Source: Saccharopolyspora galaxeae
GTDB taxonomy: Bacteria > Actinomycetota > Actinomycetes > Mycobacteriales > Pseudonocardiaceae
Length of the DNA stretch: 64,000 nucleotides
Direction of reading: 5' to 3'
Assembly: GCF_016526145.1 (NCBI RefSeq)
Contig: NZ_JADDUE010000006.1
Location: forward strand, 248,001 to 312,000
Position 1 is the stretch's first letter. Each line of letters opens with the position of its first letter. The position numbers and the translations under genes are program-made. This document shows, piece by piece, positions 59,580 to 64,000 of this stretch. The notes below the pieces were generated by a model. The model was not told where the DNA came from, ran no database searches, and saw only the letters and a program-made list of their open reading frames with translations.

Positions 59580-59987
59580 ATGACTCGACCACCGGACCCG
59601 CGGGTCCGCCCGCACCCCGGCGCGGTAGAGCCGCAGTTCGGAAACATCGCCAAGCACAGCTGGCGGCCCCGCGGTCCCGTCGAAACCGACTACGAGCAGA
59701 TCCGGCACAGCGCCGACTTCCGGTTGCTGCGCCGCCGGTTCCGCGGCTTCGTGTTCCCGATGACGCTGCTCGCGCTCGCTTGGTACTTCACCTACGCCGC
59801 CTTGGGCGCGTTCGCCGAGGAATTCATGAGCCGGCCGCTTTACGGCTCGATCAACGTGGGAATCCTGATGGGATTCCTGCAATTCGTCTCGACGGCCGTG
59901 CTGACCGTGTTGTACGGGCGATACGTGCGCAAGCGCATCGATCCGCTCGTGGACGACCTCCGCAACCAGGAAAGGGCTGCGCGCTGA
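59580..59987 (+). CDS. DUF485 inner-membrane protein (YjcH type)
   Basis: This 135-aa protein has a hydrophilic N-terminal 50 residues and two transmembrane helices (FVFPMTLLALAWYFTYAALGAF and VGILMGFLQFVSTAVLTVLY). DUF485 proteins are regularly encoded directly before the acetate permease ActP. The stop TGA overlaps the actP ATG (TGATG), so the two are translationally coupled. It probably forms part of, or stabilises, the permease. ATG 59580 follows GAGAAGGG at a slightly long spacing. Confidence 0.87.
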   Translation: MTRPPDPRVRPHPGAVEPQFGNIAKHSWRPRGPVETDYEQIRHSADFRLLRRRFRGFVFPMTLLALAWYFTYAALGAFAEEFMSRPLYGSINVGILMGFLQFVSTAVLTVLYGRYVRKRIDPLVDDLRNQERAAR

Positions 59988-61606
59988 TGGACTCGACGTT
60001 GGCCGCGGGCAGCGGCCCGGTCGGCGAGCCGGTGATCACGATCAGCGTTTTCGCGCTGTTCGTGCTGCTGACGCTCTACATCGTTTACCGGGTTTCCACC
60101 CGGAACACCACCGCCGCCGACTACTACGTCGCGGGCGGCAACATCACCGGTGCGCAGAACGGCGTCGCGCTCGCGGGCGACTGGCTGTCGGCGGCCTCGT
60201 TCCTCGGGGTGGCCGGTGCGATCGCGGTGCACGGCTACGACGGATTCCTCTACTCGGTGGGATTCCTGGTGGCGTGGCTGCTCGAGCTGATGCTCATCGC
60301 CGAACTCGTGCGCAACACCGGGCGGTTCACGATGGGCGATGTGCTGGCCTACCGGATGCGCCCGCGCCCGGTCCGGGCCGCCGCGGCCAACAGCACGCTG
60401 GTCATCTCGTTCTTCTACATGGTCGCGCAGATGGCGGGCGCCGGTGGCCTGGTCGCGTTGCTGCTGGACGTGCAGAGCAAGTTCGGCCAAGCGCTGGTCA
60501 TCGGGTTCGTCGGCATCGTGATGATCCTGTACGTGCTCATCGGCGGGATGAAGGGCACCACCTGGGTGCAGATCATCAAAGCGACGTTGCTGATGGTCTG
60601 CGTGTCGCTGATGGCCGTGTTCCTGATCGGAAGGTTCTCCTACGACCTGCCGCGGTTGCTGGACACGGCCAGCGCGAACAGCCCGCTGGGCGCGGGCCTG
60701 CTCGAACCGGGCGCGCAGTACGGGCACGACCTGCTCTCCCGGATCGATTTCCTCTCGCTGGCGATGGCGATCGTGTTCGGCATTTCCTGCCTGCCGCACA
60801 TCATGATGCGCTTCTACACGGTGCCGAGTGCGCGGGAAGCGCGGCGATCGGTCGTCTGGATCACGTGGATGATGGTCGTGTTCTACCTGGCGACGATGGT
60901 GCTCGGGTTCGGTGCGACCGCGCTGGTCGGCTCGGACGCGATCATCGCAGCGCCGGGCAAGGAGAATTCCGCCGCGCTGCTGCTGGCGCACCGGGTCGGT
61001 GGTTCACCGCTGCTGGGCATCGTCGCGGCGATCGCGTTCGCCACCATCCTCGCGGTGGTCGCCGGTCTGACCCTGACGTCTTCGGCCGCGTTCGCGCACG
61101 ACGTGTACGCGAACGTCATCAAGCGCGGCCGGGCGAAACCGGGAGCGGAGATCAAGGTCGCGCGCATCACCGCGTTGGTGATCGGAGTGCTTTCCACCGC
61201 GGGCGGTATCGCCGCGATCGGGCAGAACGCGGCGTTTATGGTTTCGCTGGCCTTGGCGTTGGCGGCCTCGGCGAACCTGCCGACGGTGCTGTACACGCTG
61301 TTCTGGCGGCGGTTCAACACGGCGGGGACGTTGTGGTCGATGTATTCCGGACTGGTCTCGTGCATCGTGCTGATCGCGTTCTCGCCCGCGGTCTCCGGCC
61401 GTCCCACGTCGATGTTCCCGCAGGTGGACTTCCACTTCTTCCCGCTGACGAACCCGGGCATCGTGTCGATCCCGCTGGCGTTCCTGGCGGGCATCTTCGG
61501 GACCTTCGTGGGCCGCGCGGACCAGGATCCGGCCAAGCAGGCGGAGATGGAGGTGCGCTCGCTGACCGGCATCGGCTCCGGGCTGGTGGAACCGCAGCGC
61601 AGTTGA
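59987..61606 (+). CDS. actP: Cation/acetate symporter, ActP type
   Basis: This 539-aa sodium:solute symporter family member has about thirteen helices. It takes up acetate and similar short-chain acids coupled to a cation. Signatures are STRNTTAADYYVAGGNITGAQNGVALAGDWLSAASFLGVAGAIAVHGYDGF and FGISCLPHIMMRFYTVPSAREARRSVVW, both conserved in ActP. ATG 59987 overlaps the DUF485 stop. Two hairpins follow the gene, one with a T tract. With the divergent OxlT-type transporter it suggests a locus for carboxylate uptake. Confidence 0.92.
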   Translation: MDSTLAAGSGPVGEPVITISVFALFVLLTLYIVYRVSTRNTTAADYYVAGGNITGAQNGVALAGDWLSAASFLGVAGAIAVHGYDGFLYSVGFLVAWLLELMLIAELVRNTGRFTMGDVLAYRMRPRPVRAAAANSTLVISFFYMVAQMAGAGGLVALLLDVQSKFGQALVIGFVGIVMILYVLIGGMKGTTWVQIIKATLLMVCVSLMAVFLIGRFSYDLPRLLDTASANSPLGAGLLEPGAQYGHDLLSRIDFLSLAMAIVFGISCLPHIMMRFYTVPSAREARRSVVWITWMMVVFYLATMVLGFGATALVGSDAIIAAPGKENSAALLLAHRVGGSPLLGIVAAIAFATILAVVAGLTLTSSAAFAHDVYANVIKRGRAKPGAEIKVARITALVIGVLSTAGGIAAIGQNAAFMVSLALALAASANLPTVLYTLFWRRFNTAGTLWSMYSGLVSCIVLIAFSPAVSGRPTSMFPQVDFHFFPLTNPGIVSIPLAFLAGIFGTFVGRADQDPAKQAEMEVRSLTGIGSGLVEPQRS

Positions 61607-61634
61607 CGTCCTCCGGCGGAACATCGGTTCCGCG

Positions 61635-61672
61635 CCGGTCGGTGCGCCAGGGAGAGGTGACGCACCGACCGG
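61635..61672 (+). terminator. First hairpin after actP
   Basis: A perfect 12-bp stem CCGGTCGGTGCG (61635-61646) / CGCACCGACCGG (61661-61672) with a 14-nt loop starts 28 bp after the actP stop. Confidence 0.65.
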
Positions 61673-61679
61673 CTGTGCG

Positions 61680-61713
61680 GTCCGGCGCCGGGACGGGGGA
61701 GGGAGCGCCGGAC
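61680..61713 (+). terminator. Second hairpin after actP, with T tract
   Basis: A 9-bp stem GTCCGGCGC (61680-61688) / GCGCCGGAC (61705-61713) is followed by CGGGCTTTTCGAG. With its T tract it is the more conventional intrinsic terminator and works in tandem with the hairpin just upstream. Confidence 0.75.
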
Positions 61714-61734
61714 CGGGCTTTTCGAGTTCTCCAA

Positions 61735-61908
61735 GGGGCGCCGATCGTCCCTCTGGCGCACTACAGCTCCGCCGTATTTCTGCACGAGTCGGCCGACACT
61801 GCTGCTTATCGGTCGGCTACCGATGCCCTGCGCTCGCTGGCGATGACCCCGGGAGAGTCAGTAGGGCTCATCGCTCGTGCCGTCGAGGAGATGGAGAGCG
61901 AGGGATGA
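61735..61908 (+). pseudogene. 3' remnant of an XRE/DUF5753 regulator gene
   Basis: The frame ending at 61908 reads IVPLAHYSSAVFLHESADTAAYRSATDALRSLAMTPGESVGLIARAVEEM, which corresponds to the last ~50 residues of DUF5753 (Scr1-type) regulators of actinomycetes. The preceding sequence is the actP terminator region, so the N-terminal helix-turn-helix and most of DUF5753 are missing. The stop overlaps the start of the next remnant, as in intact XRE-DUF5753/DUF397 operons. Confidence 0.6.
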
Positions 61909-62099
61909 TGGTGCAGCCGATCGGCTGGAGGAAATCCAGTTAAACGCACCAGCAGACTGAGTGCGTCGAAGTCGGGCGTCTTGGCTCGGGTGCCGCGGTT
62001 CGCGACTCGAAGAATCGCCCCGCGGGCTATGTCGAAGTGCCCGCGCAGGCATGGCGCTCGTTCATGACCGCGCTCAAGACCGGCCGCTACGACCGCTGA
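61905..62099 (+). pseudogene. DUF397 gene with in-frame nonsense codon
   Basis: From ATG 61905 the frame reads ...IGWRKSS, then TAA at 61941-61943, then THQQTECVEVGRLGSGAAVRDSKNRPAGYVEVPAQAWRSFMTALKTGRYDR and TGA at 62097-62099. Apart from the single stop this is a full-length DUF397 protein of about 64 codons: WRKSS, ECVEV, VRDSK and the AWRxF...GRYDR end are the family landmarks. The TAA replaces a codon in the variable segment after WRKSS, where tyrosine is common. No frameshift is needed, so the change may be recent or the downstream part may be read at low level. Confidence 0.75.
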
Positions 62100-62190
62100 C
62101 CGGTCGCGCCCGGTCTGTTGGCCGGGCGGCCGGGCGCGGCACGCGAATCGCGACCGCCCGCTGTGATCGTTGCTTGAGCACATTTCCGTC

Positions 62191-62586
62191 ATGGCGGCCC
62201 GCCCGCCGCGTCTCGACCCGCGCATCCGCACCCGCGGAGCAAGACGGAAGTCGAGAGTGGAGGGCCGAAGCATCCGGCTCGGAAGTACGGCCGCAACGCG
62301 GCCCGGTGTACCGGATTGGTACGCGTCCGCCCTGTGCGCTCAGGCGGATCCGGAGGCGTTCTTCCCGGAGAAGGGCGAGTCCGCGAACATCGCGAAGCGC
62401 ATCTGCGGTGGCTGCGAGGTGCGGGACGACTGCCTCGCGCACGCGCTCGGACACGGCGAGCACCATGGGATTTGGGGCGGGTTGAGCGAGACCGAGCGCC
62501 GCGAGCTGCGGTCGGCCGCGGCGCGGCGCGGTCCGTCCGATGCGGATTCGATCGAAGCGGTCTACCGGCGGTCCCGGGCGGGGTAG
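62191..62586 (+). CDS. WhiB-family iron-sulfur transcriptional regulator
   Basis: This 131-aa protein has the four [4Fe-4S] cysteines at C49 (SALCAQADPEAFFPEKG), C72, C75 and C81 (RICGGCEVRDDC) and the GIWGG turn at 93-97 followed by a basic C-terminus. The wording ALCAQADPEAFFPEKG is closest to the WhiB/WhmD (WhiB2) group, involved in development or division, but the N-terminal half is longer and arginine-rich. The start is uncertain: ATG 62191 lacks a strong ribosome binding site, and GTG 62257, with GGAAG before it, is an alternative. It is preceded by decayed DUF5753/DUF397 genes. Confidence 0.85.
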   Translation: MAARPPRLDPRIRTRGARRKSRVEGRSIRLGSTAATRPGVPDWYASALCAQADPEAFFPEKGESANIAKRICGGCEVRDDCLAHALGHGEHHGIWGGLSETERRELRSAAARRGPSDADSIEAVYRRSRAG

Positions 62587-62625
62587 GGTCTGCGCGCCTG
62601 GCTCAGCCAGGGGGAGACCGTCGCA

Positions 62626-63210
62626 GTGGGGGAGAACGTGACCCAGCCCGGGCAGGACCGCGCCGCGCTCGAAGCGCGCAACGCGGCAATGCGCGAACAG
62701 GTGGACGGTCTGCTGGACAAGTTCCACCAGCAGACCGCGCAGCTGCAGCAGGCGCAGGTCGCCGCCGAGCAGGTGAGCGCCACGATCACTTCGGACGACG
62801 GTTTGGTGACCGCCACCGTCGATTCCGCGGGTTCGCTGGTGAGCATGGCGTTCGCCGCGTCGTCGTTCCAGCGCAGCGACCCGAAGCGGCTCGCAAGCAC
62901 CGCCACCGAGACGGTGCGCCGCGCCACCGCGGAGGTGCAGCGGCAGAAGACCGAGCTGATGGCCCCGATCACCGAGGGCCTGCCGGACCTGGCCGACATC
63001 GTCGAAGGCGCGCCCTCGCTGCAAGGACTCATGCCGAAGGTGCCGGGCGAGGAATCCGCGCAACAGCAGGCTCCCGCCCGGGAAGCCGGGCCGGACACGA
63101 CCCGCCCGGAAACGGCACCGCCGAACCCGCGGCCGCGCGCCAGGCGCCGTCCGGACGACGACGATGACGACGGCATGCAGCAGAGCTGGCTGCTGCCGGG
63201 AGGCCGCTGA
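62626..63210 (+). CDS. YbaB/EbfC-like protein of an ESX-type locus
   Basis: This 194-aa protein has an N-terminal coiled-coil region (ALEARNAAMREQVDGLLDKFHQQTAQLQQAQVAAEQV) followed by ATITSDDGLVTATVDSAGSLVSMAFAASSF, a YbaB/EbfC-type core in which GLVTATVDSxGxL is typical. The C-terminal part is Pro/Asp-rich with a DDDDDDG run near the end. In actinobacteria such genes commonly precede WXG100-like genes and large toxin-type proteins, as here. The GTG start at 62626 follows GGGGGAG. It overlaps the next gene's ATG by 1 nt. DNA or nucleoid binding is possible but not shown. Confidence 0.75.
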   Translation: MGENVTQPGQDRAALEARNAAMREQVDGLLDKFHQQTAQLQQAQVAAEQVSATITSDDGLVTATVDSAGSLVSMAFAASSFQRSDPKRLASTATETVRRATAEVQRQKTELMAPITEGLPDLADIVEGAPSLQGLMPKVPGEESAQQQAPAREAGPDTTRPETAPPNPRPRARRRPDDDDDDGMQQSWLLPGGR

Positions 63211-63533
63211 TGAGCGGTCCCGGCGGCGCGCACATCGACCCGGACCGGGTGCGCGCCGGCGCCACGAAGTTCGACGTGGCCGCCGACCGGCTCGAACAGG
63301 TCCACCAAGACCTTCAGCGGCAGTTGCAGGAGCAGGGGCCGTGCTGGGGTGCGGACGAGTCCGGTCAGGCGTTCGCGAAGGACTACGAGCCCGGTGCGGA
63401 CGGGATGGAGCAGGCGCTGCAGTCGCTCACCGGTGCGCTGCGGTCGATGCGCGAGCAGGTGCAGGGCGTGGCCGACGACTCGCAGGCCACCGACCAGCGC
63501 AATGCCGAGGTTATCGGCGGGGCGGGGAACTGA
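63210..63533 (+). CDS. WXG100-like ESX substrate
   Basis: This 107-aa helical-hairpin protein contains CWGADESGQAFAKDYEPGADG, where W46-G47 forms the turn between two long helices. The typical WxG motif is reduced to WG followed by ADE, as in many actinobacterial WXG100-like proteins. It is predicted to be exported by a type VII secretion system with its partner. The gene is translationally linked to the YbaB-like gene upstream and is 3 bp from the next large gene. No EccC/EccD secretion genes are in the window. Confidence 0.75.
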   Translation: MSGPGGAHIDPDRVRAGATKFDVAADRLEQVHQDLQRQLQEQGPCWGADESGQAFAKDYEPGADGMEQALQSLTGALRSMREQVQGVADDSQATDQRNAEVIGGAGN

Positions 63534-63536
63534 CGC

Positions 63537-64000
63537 ATGGGCTTGGAGATTCCCGACGAGCTCAAGTGGCTGACTTGGCTGGTCGGGGAGAGCTGGCCGG
63601 AAGGCGACGAGGACAAGCTGCGCGCGCTGCGCGACGCCTGGACGCAGACCGGGCAGGCCATCCCCGACGTGGTCGACGCGGGCGACGCCGCCGCGCGCGA
63701 AGTGCTGGGCAGCTGGCAGGGGGAGTCCGCGGACGCCTTCGAGCGGCAGTGGAAGAACCTCACCGAAGGCGAGCAGGCGGCCTTTCAGCACATCCAGGAG
63801 ATGTGCGAGCAGCTGGCGCAGTCCTGCGACCAGACCGCGCTGGACGTCGAATACACCAAATACATGATCATCGCGTCGCTGGTGCTGCTGGCGATCCAGA
63901 TCGCCGCGATGATCGCCGCCGCGTTCGTCAGCGCCGGTGCTTCCACCGCCGCGATCGTGCCCGCCCAGCTCGCGACCCGGGCGGCCGTGCAGATGGCGTT
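63537..64000 (+). CDS. Large WXG100-domain protein, probable polymorphic toxin N-terminus (partial)
   Basis: The gene begins at ATG 63537 and runs off the window; 154 residues are visible. The N-terminal part is ESX-type: DELKWLTWLVGESWPEGDEDKLRALRDAWTQTGQ, then EVLGSWQGESADAFERQWKNL with the W-x-G motif at residues 60-62. Helical segments follow, with hydrophobic stretches (YMIIASLVLLAIQIAAMIAAAF). This arrangement is typical of type VII-secreted polymorphic toxins, whose C-terminal toxin domain would lie outside the window. The toxin type and any immunity gene cannot be seen. Confidence 0.7.
   Translation, partial: MGLEIPDELKWLTWLVGESWPEGDEDKLRALRDAWTQTGQAIPDVVDAGDAAAREVLGSWQGESADAFERQWKNLTEGEQAAFQHIQEMCEQLAQSCDQTALDVEYTKYMIIASLVLLAIQIAAMIAAAFVSAGASTAAIVPAQLATRAAVQMA

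Overview
This is a high-GC, gene-dense chromosomal window from an actinobacterium, most likely a member of the Pseudonocardiales (a Saccharopolyspora-like genome would fit). The evidence is the codon bias, a WhiB regulator, a remnant of a DUF5753/DUF397 regulator pair, F420-type LLM oxidoreductases, an NDMA-dependent (mycofactocin-type) alcohol dehydrogenase, DUF3145/DUF3052/DUF3263 genes, an ESX/WXG100 locus, and the block ahpE-DUF3052-aceE...fasR-fabD-fabH-acpP-fabF-accD, whose order is conserved across actinobacteria. Genus is inference; no rRNA or species marker is present.

Layout. 1-1903: a 3' tRNA-Met fragment (probable att scar) and a complete IS256-family element with 8-bp target duplication. 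1908-10046: glutamate dehydrogenase, NDMA-dependent alcohol dehydrogenase with SnoaL-like and FMN-binding partners, a CstA-type transporter with its YbdD partner, and an LLM oxidoreductase. 10445-15574: ECF sigma factor with a membrane partner, DUF3145 and other conserved actinobacterial genes, and an esterase. 15713-22046: the type II fatty-acid operon with its activator FasR. 22245-28584: an insertion relative to the usual fasR-aceE neighbourhood, carrying an endolysin-like amidase, a complete hydroxyquinol route (FAD hydroxylase, intradiol dioxygenase, maleylacetate reductase), DUF3263 and PnuC. 28796-33003: aceE, DUF3052, ahpE and tRNA-Val. 33113-37145: TetR, SDR and a rifampicin-phosphotransferase-like enzyme.

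37264-50743 is the most distinctive part: an eleven-gene, same-strand operon of about 12.5 kb with a divergent LysR regulator. It encodes an HpaB-type flavin monooxygenase, an extradiol dioxygenase, a ThDP decarboxylase-like enzyme, a class II aldolase, two FAD/NAD(P)-binding proteins, a carboxymuconolactone-decarboxylase-family protein, a 4-oxalocrotonate tautomerase-family protein, a nitronate-monooxygenase-like enzyme, an SDR and an MFS transporter. It looks like a pathway for one aromatic substrate that I cannot assign.

50895-61606: a secreted GH43-like hydrolase, a PF04672 methyltransferase, SDR gene remnants, a TetR/LLM divergent pair, an M20D amidohydrolase, an OxlT-like MFS transporter with a 45-aa small subunit, and a DUF485/ActP acetate permease pair. 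61735-62099: a decayed DUF5753/DUF397 pair, the second gene broken by a single stop codon. 62191-64000: a WhiB protein, then a YbaB-like protein, a WXG100-like protein and the start of a large WXG/toxin-type protein that runs off the window.

Many start codons are GTG or TTG. Where I moved a start downstream of the longest open frame, the choice rests on a Shine-Dalgarno match, a promoter position or the family's usual N-terminus.
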